Assembly (NCBI GenBank): GCA_001179505.1
Contig: CDMY01000281.1
Coordinates: forward strand, 3,764-67,763
Reading direction: 5' to 3'
Length of the DNA stretch: 64,000 nt
Source: Vitrella brassicaformis
Lineage: Eukaryota > Sar > Vitrellaceae
Below, piece after piece: positions 33,845 to 46,577 of this stretch (position 1 is the stretch's first letter; every line of letters begins with the position of its first letter). A model generated the notes under the pieces. It saw only the letters and a list, made by a program, of their open reading frames with translations, was not told the DNA's origin and did no database searches. Position numbers and translations under genes: made by a program.

Positions 33845-36800
33845 TCATGCTCCTGAGTCCCCGCTGTCGGAGTCATCACCACCTTGTTTTGGCAGCGCCA
33901 CAGCCGGCCGCCGCTTGCTTGTCGCGTCCATACTCTGATCATCTAGCCCACCTACCGACTCGCTCACACTGCCGTATGCGTGAGACACACCGTCCGCAGA
34001 ACTTGGGGGAAAGCCTTGCTGGTCCTCCTTCAGCATCGTGAGGACCGCGAGCGATTCGACGGCGTGGTGCATCGATAGCGTGAAGGCTGGACAGAGGAAG
34101 CCCAGTTGCGTCCTGACAAACAGTACACCAGACAAATCAGGGGACAGGAACTTGACCGTGAATCGCTCACCTAAGCAGAGACGCCGCTTTCTGCTTTCTG
34201 TTGCCACTTTTGGCCTCGCCATAGTCAGGGATCTGCGCCGCAAAGCCCTCCAAGTCCTTCTGCAGCAGCGCATTGGTGAAGTATAGTGAGGGCGCGGCCT
34301 CCTGCTCCATCGCTGCGGCGGCCCGTCGCAGCTCCTCCATCTTCTGCTCGCCCTCTGCCGTATGCAGCCCCTGGCTCTCTGCCCACAGAGCGTCCTGAAT
34401 CAGCTGGAAGAATTTCCCGCCCTGCTTGTCCTCGGCCGGGCGAGGAGGGAAGGGCAGAAGCCGTGTGTCGCGCGCTGGCGACACCTGGCGGGAACGGCTG
34501 CATATCGATGAGGCAAAGTGGATGAATGAATGATCTGCGATGTGGCGATGTCTCTTCCATGTGGCGATGTCTCTTCCTTGCCTGGTGGCGTCAAGGAGCT
34601 TCTGGGCACGTGTCATGCGGCCTGAGGAGAGAACCACACAACAGCTGACACTGGATGCACTCTTGCACCCCAAACGCATTCGCTTACTCCTCAACCTCCT
34701 GATGTTGTCCTTGACGAAATCGCCGGGCATACCGATGCCGTCACTATTGGCCCTCATCTCCAACATACCTGCATGGCATGGCATGGCATGCATGTGGATG
34801 CACACAATCCAGTTTTGCCTCAGGTCAGTGTGCTTCTCCCCACCGATGTGATCGTTGAAGAGAGACTTGGACTGATTCCACGCGGCCTCGAATTGTTCCA
34901 CCAGCTCACTCGAAGGCAGCTCAGGGACTCGCGCCTCTGACAAGAAAGACATACAGTGCGGAATGTGGAAACCATGTGACAGGGCTCATTCTGCGGACCG
35001 AGGCACGTGAGGTCGCTATCTACATCGAGAAGGGCATCAGCCAGGTGCAGCACCGACACTGTCGGCTTCGCCGCCAACGGCTCACCTGAAGGCAGACAGG
35101 CATCCACATGCACGCAAATGCCGTGCCATTCATTTATGTGTCTCTGACCCTTCCCCTTGAGGTCGAATATGTGTCTCGCGAGTGCCTCCCGATAGATCTG
35201 TAGTGCCCTACTCACTGTCGGCCACTCGGCGTGAGACCAGGTGGGCAGGTCGCTCCACAGCTGCTCAGCTGCCACTACAGCACTCGACCGCCGCCGACTC
35301 GCCACACTCGCGGCCACGACGCTTGCGCGTCGTTCGGCCGCGCGTTGGGCAGCGTCAGGCTTGGGTGCTTTGAGGAGGGAAATAGCGAAGGCCAGCTCAC
35401 GCACATCGCTGCCTGCATTGATGCTCTCATCCTGGGGACCTGAGACACGTCAAAGAACAGACCCATGCATGGGTGGTGAGACAAGGGCGGTGGGTGTGGG
35501 AGTCTGTGCATCCTTCTGTCTGTGTCACCAGAAGTGAACAGGGCAGCGAGGAGTGTGCGGCGCCTGTCGCGCTCGCTGAGCCATGTGGACGACAGCACAG
35601 ACAGCAACTCGTCCACATCGATTACCTAAGCCACCGCAAGCACAACACGGGCGCCCAAATACTGTGAGCTGGCCGGCGGCAGCTTACAGTGGTCTTCTCG
35701 CCGGCAATGCGCATTGTCGAGCGCACGGCGTCTATCTGACGACATGCAGTTCAAGGCGGAGACAGACATGTGCACGAGGCCGGCGCACTCACTGACCTTC
35801 CGTGTCAGGAGTTGCAGGCCAGCGTCGGAAAGCTTCATCCACCTTACACGGGAAGGGCCACAAATGCCATTCGAAAAAATTTGTGTGTGTGCCAGCTCAC
35901 TTGTGTGAAGATTGGTTGCTCGACATGACTTTAGCGGCCACCTCTTTGCCGTGCTCAAGCAGCAGGCACGCCTGCAAGCCCACGCACACATGAGATGCAG
36001 CCGCACGGGGGACGGACCGATTGCTTCCTCCTTTCCTGACGTTCTGGCGTGAGGGGAAGAGCTTTCCCTCTTCCCGATCAAGAACCAACGGCTGGATCTC
36101 CGCCAGTGCTGAGAGCACAAAGTCGATGAGCCCCACGGGGGTCTCCTCTAGCATGCCCAGCAATTTCAGGAACAGCCGGACGCGGAGATGGCTGTCCTTG
36201 TGAGTGAGGGCATTTGCGATAAGGACGGCCAGCTGCCTCTCTGTTGCCATGGGCGTCAGCACACGGCATGCAACGAAGTCGATCAGGAAGTCGTGAATGC
36301 TTAGCCTGTGAGAACGGGCGAGACACGTGGGTGGTCAAGGTGAATCGGGATAGGACTTCTGGCTTGTTTACCTGGGGCTGTTCTGTAGGTCTGCGAGGGT
36401 GTCTGCGAGGATTTTGTCGAACCACACGGCAGAGATGACCTGCACAGACACACAAGACAGGCAATTTATGATATGCCTTTGGATTGCTATGCAAATGAAC
36501 CGACATCGAGCATCTTCTGCAGCGACCACAGGGGTGTTGGATTGAGCCAGCTGATGGCTTTGGTGGCGGCGTCTTCGAAGAGGTCCACCTTGGCTGACCC
36601 CGGCTTGGCCTTGACCTCCTGCATGCTCCTCTTGTGCTCTGCCTGCACACCGTCGTCGATCTCCAACTCGCTCACCTGCCATGCCATGCCATGTACACAC
36701 ACATATGACATGCAGACAGCTGACGTGAGACAGGCTTCTGGGTGACCTGTGTGGCTTTGCATGGCATGCCGTATCCCTCCAGCAGCAGCCGCCTCAGCCG

Positions 36801-39800
36801 CACAAACGGGCTGAATAAATCATATGCCTCGCTGAAGGTCAGGCCATTCTCGATCGCTGCACTCCAAGAGAAAAGGATCTCATTTGCCTGTCTATGTGCC
36901 AAGATCACTTGTATGCTTACACTCCAGCCACTGTATTGACATGTCAACGGGCAGGAGGCGCTGCAGCTGCTCGCGGAGCAGAATCACCACACGACGAACC
37001 ACCGAGAACCTGATTGATAGACGCAACCGACGGAGGGCGAATGCCAGCCGGTTGTACAGCTCTCTCTCTCTACTCACCCGAGCAGTCGTGCCTTGTCGTC
37101 TCCTTTGAGCCTCTTGAAGAGCTCTTCTGTCTCGCCCAGGTCGTCTTCCCGCGCCTGATCCACTCGAGACAGACCTGCACGAATGCCGAGACCACAACAG
37201 CTGGCTGGCCCTGTGTGATTGGCACCTTAGGTACCCGTGGAGACGAAGCGCACCAGGAGACAAACCTAAGATGGACAAGGAGACGTGAGTGTCGCTGGTT
37301 GGCTTTGTATGCCTTGTTGCGTCTTTGTACCTCCTGCAGGATGGCGTCGATCATTCCGCGTGACAAGCCTACAGAGAGAAACCAGTGACCTCCCGGATGG
37401 TGCATGTGTTTGTGTTTCCCTACCGTGGTTGTATTGCGACTCGAGCTGTGTGCGGAGGTTGTGAATCATCTCCCGTGTGAGTGCGAAACGGGGGTACACG
37501 ATCTGCACCACGTCCCGCAGCCTGGTGCAAAGCTCCTCAAAATCGTCACTCGCCAGGATGCCGTCCTCGTCGTCATCAAACCTGAATGCACACCAAACCC
37601 ATCGATGTTTGGTCGTTAGTCATCTGGCTGGCTGGCTGGCTGGCTGACTTTTGGAAGATTTGCAGTCCAATGGAATCGAGAAGGTCCCTCGCATCATCAA
37701 AACTGTGAATTGTAATATAGGTACGAGAGACAGTGATACATATGTGTCTGGAAGGGTCTGCGCCGCTGCTTTCTCACATGGGCGGTCGGGGCCACTGCAT
37801 GTCGGTCAGCAGCTTGCGCATGATGCGGACGTCACACCTGGACGAGAAGGCACAGACGGCATCTATTGGTGCGCATCGGCATATCTTATGTCTGTCTGCC
37901 GGATTGGATTGCCAGCTCGCCTCGACACGAAGTCCCTGAGAAGGGTCTTTGAGCTGCCGATCTCTTTGACCTCCAGCTCAGTCAGAAAGTCGGTCAGATA
38001 CTTCATCTCGTACCCCTCACCTGCACGGCCACAACAGTACTGACCATGGGTGGGTTGGCAGGCGGCCAGGTGAGGTGAGCCTTCCTTCGCCGCACTCACA
38101 TCTCCTCCACAGCTGGACTGCGTCGGCCTCTAGCACCTTGACCCTCTCGTCGATTGACGGCATGTGCCACTCGCTCACCGCACTCATCAACTTGCCCGTT
38201 GCTGAGACACAACACAACCACACATAAGCGCCGAGGAAAGCTGTGGCCTGCCGACCGTGTTGCAGTCCAGGGTGCCTCAGCTGCACGCCTTTCTTCCTCA
38301 GGATCTCCCTCATCTGATACTTGTCGAAGTGGGCTTTTTCGATCGCTGCCGGAGCCGCGGCCATCCCGGCATCGGCTGCCAGAGGGGGCGTCTTTCCACT
38401 TCGGTGTGTCTCGCGCTCCTCAGCGTGTTCGGTTTCCTCTTCGTCTTCGTCATAGACCTTAGCTGCACCAGCAGCAGTAGCACAGAGGGAGCGACAGACT
38501 CACATCGTCCCACCATCTATGTCTGTCACAGTGTGTCTGCTTCCCTGCCTCCCACCTTTGCTCAGCTCCGTCATGAGTGTGTCGATGCGCGAAGAGACAG
38601 ACTCCAAATGCATCGTCATCTGCAGACAGCCAGACGACAGCACACACGTACACACACGTGAGAGGGAACGAATGTGCTTTTGCCGTCGTGGTTTGGTACC
38701 TTCTTGGTGAGTCTGGTGCTCTGCTGTGTCACGTTGGCGAAGCTGAGCTTCTCAGGAGCCTCAAAGTCGTCATTGCCGAACACCGCTCCCTCGCCAGCCT
38801 GACTGACGGTGACTGACGTGCCAACGTCGCCCACGACGATCGACCGCTGGCTGGGCTCCTCAGTGAAGACCAAGGAATCTTCCTGAAGGCCAACGCAGAT
38901 GTGCACACACACAAAGAAGTTGTTGTGTGGTGTGGGTGTCCGGGTGCGGCGCCTCTCACGTCTGGCTCAGGCAATCGTAAGCTTCGTTTGGCCGATGCCT
39001 GGCCGACCAGGTCGCCACTCTTCCGGCTGCTTCTGTGGCTGCTGGCCATGTCATCTTGCTGAGCCAGGGAGCCCCACTCCTCGCCACTCGGCATGGGGAA
39101 CGACATCGACACGGCCCCATCACCAAAGCCCTCGGCAGCAGCAGCGTCCATCGCCGAAGAGAACAGCACCGACCGGCGCTCCTTTCCTTTGGCCTTGCCC
39201 TTGGAGGAGGACTGCATGACCGACTTGCCGGGTGTGGGCGGCTGCTGCTGTTGCTCCTGCCGCTGCTGCTGTGAGACGGGTGTGAGTGGGGGTGAGGGGG
39301 GAGGGAGGGGTGCAGAGAGGTGAGGCTCGGCACCTGACGCCGGAGACACTGGGAAAGAGACACAAATTGATCCGATGTGCGTCGCAAGTCTCGCATGCGT
39401 GTGCATTGTACGGTCGTCTTCAGGCGGCACGGATGTGGTGGTGAGCCTGCTCTCCAGGTACTCGCAGTACTGCACCGACGTGTCAAGAAGGGCATCGTAC
39501 TGCTGCAGGATGCTCAGGCTCAGCTGTGCCAGCTCGCCAACCACCCGGCCGCGTTCTCGATCGTGGGCAGTCACCTGACGCTTCAACTCCTGATCGAACA
39601 ATCATGTCGAGACAACGTGAAAACGCTTTTCTGTATCGCCGTGCTTTCTCTCTGGCACACTCACCCCAAAAACGCCCATCTGCAGTGTCTCAAACTGCTG
39701 CAAGTACTCTGCCGCCCCCTTGAGCTCGGCAAGCGAGACCCCACTGGCGTCATTGGTATCCATGGCCTCCTGCAGTGACGGCACTTGGGGCGCGTTGTTC

Positions 39801-41430
39801 TCGAGGGCGGTCCGCCACAAGCGCAGAACACGCCGTAGCATTACTGCATCCTCTCTGACCAATACATGGGCGGCAGATGAGACACACATCGTAGAGGATG
39901 GGCACCTACCTGGTAGCTATGAGCCGCGACCGATCTGTGGCAGGCTTGGAAGGGGGAGGCCACTTCAACGACCTGAGAGGATGATCGATGATCGACCCGT
40001 GCATTACGGCTTTCCCATCCCTCTTGCCTCATATGTGCCTTACATGGCTCCAGGGAGGGCCATTGCGGGCGCGTGAATGCCCAACACATCAGGGAGCGTC
40101 TTCATGTGCCGCTCAACGGTCAGGTGGGAGAGGCCCTGCAGCAGCACATGTCTCAGGAACTCGGATGGTATCCCCGATATCTCGTCCTTCCTGTCGACGA
40201 TCATGCCGGCCTTCTCGTCCTCTTCTGGCCGGCCTGCTTGGTCTCCCTTTGCCTCTTGTGGGGGCTGGAATGCATTCTGTAGGGGCGGGGAGAAGAAAGA
40301 TGACAGCACGGTGGGCGGCAGGGGAGGGAACCTGACACACGTGCGGATGGAGAAGGAAACGAACAGAGAATTTCTTGCCTTCTTGCGGCATTCGTGTGTG
40401 TGCGTGTGTGCGTGTGTGTGTCTATGTGTGTGCTTACCTACGTACCGTTCGGGTGCCGCAACGAATCTGTGACGGCGCTGCATCAGACCTCTGTGGACGG
40501 GACTGACCAGCGTCTTCTCCGACTGACTCAGCCGCATCGTCCTGCCGCCAGCACCACTGTCGTCACTCTCACTGCGCGACCCACAGCCACGCCCGGCGGC
40601 TCCCCTGATGGCCTGCAGCCCTCGGGATCGTTTGCGCTTTCGTGTCGAGGAGAACGACCCCGAGGGGCTGCCGAAGGTGAGAACGTACTCACACTGCACA
40701 CAGGACGATCGATGTGTCCATGAGAGAGACATGGGGCAGTGGTTGGTTGTGCCTTAAGCATTCTCACTCACTTCTGACTGATGGGCGCTGGGATGAGAGT
40801 CGACTTTGAGGGATGCGATGAGGGGACAGCCGCCGAATCGGACGATGCTCCCCTCCTGCCGAATGAGGGCATTAACGTCTCCCGACTCATTTCAAGGTCG
40901 TGTCACACTGCTACGCTCTTACCTTGAGAGGCCACGGGCTGTGGGGCTCCAGGCGATAGCCATCGACGTATGTCCCATTGGCTGCCACGATGCGTCCAAC
41001 GGCGCAGAGACACCACACCAGTGTCACGTGTATATGTGCCGACTCGATCCATCCATCCCTCCATCACCTGATGCCAGATCCATTATCTCGCCGATGAAGC
41101 CCTGCTCGTCCGGCCACGGAAGCACCCTTATGAAGGCGTGCGTCACACTCACAGACCAATGCGCCAGAGCCACGCACCCCGCGGGACGCTGCTTGGGAGG
41201 AAATGGCAGGCTTCGCCCAACAGTGACTGACACAGAGGGAGGAGAAAAGGATACACATCCATTGGCACATCCATGTATGTATTCATGCGTCCATCGTCCA
41301 TACCGCCGGAGAAGTCATGCAATGGGAGAGTGAGAACGGGCTGAGCCTCCTCCCTCTCGACGCCTGCCGGAGAGCGGGACGCGGCAAACTCTCGCGGATC
41401 CCACCGACGAAACTCCAACATCACTGCCAT
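33845..41430 (-). CDS. Very long FHA-domain, EF-hand and coiled-coil protein (tentatively one gene)
   Basis: Minus-strand exons form an open, phase-compatible chain from MAVMLEFRRWDPREF (ATG 41430) to stop 33845. N-terminal FHA domain: VTVGRSLPFPP (GR), HWSVSVTHAFIRVLP (S-x-x-H), GEIMDLASG then NGTYVDGYRLE (NG turn) and LKEGSIVRFGG. FHA domains bind phosphothreonine. Then basic and Ser-rich linkers, coiled-coil-prone blocks (DQELKRQVTAHDRERGRVVG, MTMHLESVSSRIDTLMTELS, EKAHFDKYQMREILRKKGVQ), one EF-hand-like loop (DDDEDGILASDD, at about 37556-37592, ending in Asp not Glu), many amphipathic-helix exons (AEIQPLVLDREEGKLF, SINAGSDVRELAFAISLLKA) and an acidic end (QGGDDSDSGDSGA). No transmembrane segment. 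At roughly 30-plus exons and near 1,900 residues it could instead be two adjacent genes; I saw no convincing internal start/stop break. Function unknown. Confidence 0.55.
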
Positions 41431-41489
41431 GGATGATGAATTGTCAACTCGAGAAAAGGTCATGCATGCCACTGCATGCGGCCCCTGCG

Positions 41490-41499
41490 AGCGAGCTTG
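41490..41499 (+). promoter_or_regulatory. GCGAGCTT promoter element, site 5
   Basis: AGCGAGCTTG, 60 bases upstream of the FHA gene ATG (41430, minus) and 81 upstream of the Cms1-like ATG (41581, plus). Confidence 0.5.
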
Positions 41500-41580
41500 A
41501 GGCCCCCCGTCTCAAACTGGCGCGGAGCCGGGTTTCTCCTCATTCAGGCGGCTGGGGGGATCAAAAGAGCGCACCGAAGC

Positions 41581-43052
41581 ATGGGTGACAGTTTGGATGA
41601 GAACTTCAGCCTCACAGACGACAAGTCGTCAAAGATCTCTGCCCTCGCAAGGCTGCTCAAGAGGAAGAGGGCGGCCGCGGCCACAAACACTCATGGTGAT
41701 GGCGTAGCCAGGCCGAAGAAGGCGACAAAGAAGAAGAGAAAGAGCAAGGAGGAGGCCGACGAGAGGACAAGCTCGGGAGTGGCGCCTCCACAAATGGGAT
41801 TCAAGGCATTCCTGCGGACACGTGAGGAACGGGTGAAGTGAACGGACTCATCGATGAATCATGTCTGAATGCGCGTTTGTCTGTATGTGCAGTGTCACCT
41901 GGGGACTGCCGGACCCCTGAGGATCAGCAACAGCTGCTCGAAAGGTAGGTTGCGCAGCCAGCCAAGGGGAAACGCAGAGGCTCATTCTCATTCGTTGCTC
42001 TGTCACATTCGCGTATGCCATGCCAATCAGGTGCATCGACGGGCCGCCACACACCGACAACAGTGAAGAAGCACCAGGCGATGAAGCGGCTGCCAAGACC
42101 AAACAACACATACGTGAGAGAGGGAAGGCACACAAGGCACGCACATCCATCCCTGCGCACCCATTCGATTGAGCCTGTTCTCACTTGTGTGTGTGTGCCT
42201 GCAGTGGCTGGCGTGTCCTTTCTCGACCACTCCTCCCTCCCCCCTCCTCCCTCCTCCGGCCATCTCCCATATATCCCCCTCTGCGTCGAGGCAGCAGACA
42301 TCGATCTCTCCTCACCCCAGCCTCCCGGTGGGCCTGGTGTGATGGTGCTTGTTCTCACACACGCAGCCGCGCGGGCACATGACATCTCCCAGTAAGTAGG
42401 TGACGCGAAAATGTCTGTCGGATGAGTGCGGGTGTCTGATAACTATGGATGCGATACATGTTGTCATGTGTACAGGTGGATATCGGTGCATGGCCTGGGC
42501 AAAGAGGGTGGTGATATTGGCAATGCGGTGCGGACGGCTCTCCTGTGCTCGTATGGAGGCGGGCGGAAAAAGGAACAGGTAGCGCAAGCAAAGAGCTCGG
42601 ATGGACACAAACAACATTGGTATTTCCTTTCGTCTCAGCTGGACCGCCATCGAGATGACATCCTCAACCCGAAGACGCTTGTAGCGGTGACGAACTGAAC
42701 GCACGGCGTTCATTGCAAGGGACGACCTTGTGCGGCCGGCTTTTGTGCAGGTGGGTGTTCCCGGCCGAGTGAAGAGGGTGCTGGAGCAGGGCGTGTTCCG
42801 TTTCCGTCGAGGCTGCTCACCTCTGGTGCTGGTCGACATGCAGCCCAACGTCAAGTCAATGAACCTACTCACACTGCCCGAAACTAGGTTGGTGTGAGTG
42901 AAGATACAAGGAGACTGCCTGTGTGGCTCTTGTCAATTGTCTGTGCGTGTGCGTGTGCGTGTCTGTGCAGGCGTGATCTGGTGGCGCTGCTAGAGGTCTT
43001 GACAGCGGAGAGGGAAAGGGCAGCTGGGCCGCTCAACCTAGCCTTCTTCTGA
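41581..43052 (+). CDS. CMSS1: Cms1/CMSS1-like small-subunit ribosome biogenesis protein
   Basis: About seven exons; the first is 41581-41821, the second starts at 41893, the last ends with TGA 43050-43052. The N-terminus is Lys-rich and nucleolar-looking (RPKKATKKKRKSKEEADE). The body keeps Cms1-family blocks that resemble a degenerate DEAD-box fold: VMVLVLTHAAARAHDIS (equivalent to '..VLVI-x-x-SA-x-RA-x-x-x-I'), WISVHGLGKEGGDIGNAV, LVAVT then VGVPGRVKRVLEQGVF ('GTP-x-RI-x-x-L'), LVLVDMQPNVKSMNLL ('LV-x-D') and LPETRRDLVALL ('-x-x-P-E-x-R-x-x-L-x-x-L-L'). The family associates with 90S/U3 small-subunit processome components (known for yeast Cms1). There is no Walker A motif, as expected for the family. 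Divergent from the FHA gene. Confidence 0.8.
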
Positions 43053-43288
43053 TAGTGATGGTGTAGGTGTGCCGTGTGTGTGTTGACGAATGCGAGATGC
43101 TGGCTGGGCTCACAGAGGGGTTGTGCATGTGGATAGAGTAACCAATGATACGACGTTCACATCCCATAAAGCTCCATTTAGCAGGCCTTCCCTTTCGTCA
43201 TTGCATCGACTGTCTTGCACTCTCTCTCAAAAGCAACACACTCCCCGAGAAAATAAAAATCCCCCTCTGCCATGGAAGCGGAGGGCCC

Positions 43289-44951
43289 TCACCGTTCCTT
43301 TTTGCCCTCATGCGGCTCACTCGGGCGTGGACCATCCAGTGGAAGCAAAAGCGGTATGTACAGCAACAGTGACGCGAACAATAGACAGCCATAGACATGC
43401 TGCACACAACATACACACGGCAAGCATGACATGGTGAGATCGTCGTTTCTTGTGTTCTCTCTCTGTGCGTGCGCTGACTGACAGGGAGAGATGTGGCAGC
43501 GGCCAGATGCCTCAATTGCGGGGCCACAAGTGACGAGACGACCCCCACAATAAAGGACGATGTACCAAACACACGCGAGAAGGACGGCAGACCGAAGAGC
43601 GCCGCCACCATGGCATAGGTCATCGACCCAACACACGGACGACACACTGCACAACACACACACACACACACACATACTTGACACCGCACTCCGATCACCA
43701 TGTGCGCCTGGTACTATGACACAATGTGCGTGTCTGCCCGCTGCATACCGGCATAGACGCCGACAGAAACCCACTGGAGGGCGAGAGACCGCGTTCTCGA
43801 CAGGAGCAGCAGCAGTGCAATCCCACAATTCAACACGACGAGGCCGGTCTTCAGCCCCATTCTCACTAAAAGCAACCCAAAAAGTGGATTCAGAAATGGG
43901 CCCGCGGGAATGATCAGCCCAGAGCTGGTCGACAGCCGTCGATCAAGGTCTCCCAACTCCACAAGCCAGTCCTGCAGAGAGCCAGCAAGTCGAGCCACGA
44001 TGCACTTGCCTGGCATGTGGGGCCTTCTGCCAATTCTCACTTGATAGGTCGACAGCCAGAAGACACAGGTGGTGAGGCCACAGGCGGGGAAGACGGCCAT
44101 GAACCAAAAGTGGTGACTCCCCAGCAGCTGCCTGTACGGTATCTTCTTCTCCGCCTCGTCTCTCTCCTTCTTGCTCGCACCAAGAGCCTGACAGGGTCGG
44201 TCGGGCATTACCACAGCGGCGTTGACGGCCAGGAGCGCCTCGACGCACATCCATACACGCAGCAGCAAAGATGGCGGCACGCCAAGCGACCCACTGATAA
44301 TGTTCATCATCACAAAGACCTGACGGCAAGGAAAGCAAAGATACGTGCTATCCAGTCCATTCTCATCCTCAATCTCACCAGGGAGCCGATTGCAAAAAGA
44401 GCCGAGAAGCTCGTGACCGCCAGCCGCCTCCAGATAGGCGGCAGCACATTGGACGAGTGCACCGACGACGTCTGAGCCATTGTGCCGCTGAGAGAGAGAA
44501 GCGAATAAGCCACACTGAACCAGTCGATCGACAGCGGCCCAAAAGAAACAGGCGGCCAGGAGGACGACGAAGTGATGTTCGACGAGAGCACCAACAGTGC
44601 CAAAGCCGACATGCTGAGCGAGACGACGTTCGTCCACCGTGGCCCAGCCACGTCCATCAAGGCTGCTCCCACAACATAGCCAGCAGTAGAGAACCCAAAG
44701 GCAGTCGAGTAGATGCTGACGAGCTTTGCTGACCGGGCCTCGCACATCAGTCCATCAGCAGGCGAGCACAGATGTCGAAAGAGTCCCTCCCGCTCGATGA
44801 TCAATTTCATCCCGCTCCATCCGTGAAATATCCCCGAGCAGCAGAGGCTGTGAAGGCAGCAGCTGCCGTAGATGTGCAGTCGCCTTGCCAGCGTCGTCGG
44901 TGGGGTCATGCCGTCAGGGGGGCTCTGCTCACCGCCCTTGTCACCGCCCAT
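43289..44951 (-). CDS. MFS transporter, SLC43/ApiAT-like (probable amino-acid transporter)
   Basis: Five or so exons from MGGDKGGEQSPPDGMTPPTT (ATG 44951) to stop 43289. Twelve hydrophobic segments are expected; clear ones include HIYGSCCLHSLCCSGIFHGW, STAFGFSTAGYVVGAALMDV (with the GxxxD of helix 2 to 3), WTNVVSLSMSALALLVLSS, VAYSLLSLSGTMAQTSSV, AVFPACGLTTCVFWLSTYQ, GLIIPAGPFLNPLFGLLLV, VVLNCGIALLLLLS, MVAALFGLPSFSRVFGTSSF and LLFASLLLYIPLLLPL. A central Lys/Glu-rich cytosolic loop (GASKKERDEAEKKIPYRQLL) separates the two halves. The overall look, with 'FG-x-x-G-x-x-x-G-x-x-x-D' and 'FG-x-x-x-x-SRVFG', fits the SLC43 family and its apicomplexan ApiAT relatives. Substrate is inferred from the family only. 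Confidence 0.75.
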
Positions 44952-45091
44952 ACGAGCCGATGGCTGCTGAAACTGGATTGCTGTTGGTAGGTAAACGGGG
45001 ATGGGCGTCAATGTCAGTGGTTCCCTTCGTCGATAACACACAAGGTCTGCGCACCTCTCTCCCTTTTTTCCCCTTTCCTCCCCCGTTCACC

Positions 45092-45101
45092 TGCGAGCTT
45101 G
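45092..45101 (+). promoter_or_regulatory. GCGAGCTT promoter element, site 6
   Basis: TGCGAGCTTG followed by AATCC, 141 bases upstream of the SLC43-like ATG (44951). A pyrimidine-rich run precedes it, as at site 2. Confidence 0.45.
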
Positions 45102-45585
45102 AATCCCTGAGGCGAACTTTCCCTCCTGTGTGGTTAGTCCCAGCTTGTTTCTCTTCTCAGACGTCTGGGGGTGTATCCATGAAGCATTGATATCATAAAT
45201 TGGCAAAATAAATGTGTCAGCTTCGCAAACGACGGCAATTCGATCCTCACTCGATCGCTCCTTTCTCACTGACAAAGCGTCGCATTTGGAAGGGTTTGAG
45301 GCCTTCCACAGGCTTCATTCGATGCAGTGCAATTCGGGCAGCTGTCAAATCCCGCGTTGCACCGATGCGTGAAACACCGGACTCACTTGCGGTGTCTGTC
45401 AGGTGTCTGTCTGTGTGCAATTCCTACTGTGAATATGCATATGAATGATGCAGTGCATTCAATGGCACAGATAGTCCACGCGCACTGCATGCGCACACAA
45501 ATCTCGCCATTCTCATGTGCACTGTTCGCATAAAGGCACAACCGTCGTGCATTGAGGAAGCTCAGCACACTCAACAAAAGTGCTT

Positions 45586-45618
45586 GTGGGTTGGGGCACT
45601 CTCGTTGCCCCAACCCAC
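45586..45618. other. Perfect 13-bp inverted repeat with 7-base loop
   Basis: Left arm GTGGGTTGGGGCA (45586-45598), loop CTCTCGT (45599-45605), right arm TGCCCCAACCCAC (45606-45618). The arms are fully complementary and GC-rich. It sits alone in a 1.6 kb stretch without genes. Could be a structured RNA, a terminator/3'-end structure or a small mobile-element remnant; no evidence separates these. Confidence 0.7.
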
Positions 45619-45845
45619 TGTGGCAGAAAAGACAGCGCCTCCATACATGGACACAGCGAGTGACTGAGTGCCCTATCTACCCATCACACACACCCAAACG
45701 ACGCCTCCCTCACGCACACATGCATCATGTACCAGTCGGAGCAACACACACGACACACTCAATCAATATCGATATTGAGCATCAATAGCATGTGATCGAG
45801 CAGACGAATGGATAAATAGTACGTAGTGGACATGCGTATACACAT

Positions 45846-45975
45846 ACAGTCAGTATACATATGCATGTGTACGTACGTGTACGTACGTGTATGTATGTAT
45901 GTGTGTTTGTACGTATATGTATGTATGTATACGGATGTATGTATACAAATACGTATATATGTATAACACACATAT
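45846..45975. repeat. Alternating purine-pyrimidine (TGTA/CGTA) microsatellite block
   Basis: About 130 bases of interrupted TGTA, CGTA and CATA units, with the densest part at 45870-45970. Far more AT-rich than the flanking DNA. Confidence 0.7.
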
Positions 45976-46577
45976 ATATTGACGCATCAGCATGACGCCA
46001 CCCCCTCTCGAGAACTGCAATAGAGAGAGGCAACGACACACATGACATCAAAGCCACACACACGCAATCGCAGGAAGTCTCAATCGCAAACTGGCCGTGT
46101 CACACGTGCCTTACATATGCAGCGAAAGGAAGAAAGCCCAAACAGCACACATCGCAGGGCTGCACGTGTCCATTGAACTCGCCCTGTGGACGCACCGCCA
46201 TTCACCATGCACACATCGCACATGAGAGCGTCCCCATCACTCACTCTCGCCCGACCCGCACTGCATGTCTGTATGTATGTATGTACGTAGTAATGTGTGT
46301 ATGCCGGCAGGCGGCACGTGGAATGAGTGAATCGGCAGGCAAAAACGAGATGAGTGAGCGTGGGTGCAATGACATTAAAGACGGCTAAGCTGTGAATGGG
46401 CGGCGACAAAAGGAAAATCGGACCGAAAAACGCTACGTTGCTCCCCATCCAACACAACCTACACGCACACACACAGAGGGGCATCGGACGATGGCGACCA
46501 CCACATGCCCGTGGTGCATGTGGGTGTCATTCTTACCCGACTGATTCTACCGGATTGCTGAGTAATATCCGCATCAA

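Larger units (their letters stand above)
44952..46577. other. Gene-poor interval
   Basis: Upstream of the SLC43-like gene and downstream of the AP2-like candidate gene. It holds promoter site 6, the perfect inverted repeat at 45586-45618, the microsatellite block at 45846-45975 and a short TGTA run near 46268-46285. I see no supported coding region. Confidence 0.5.

Noticed and set aside
45870-45975. Possible centromeric or origin element at the AT-rich TGTA block
   Set aside because: Only a 130-base microsatellite; nothing else supports a special chromosomal function.
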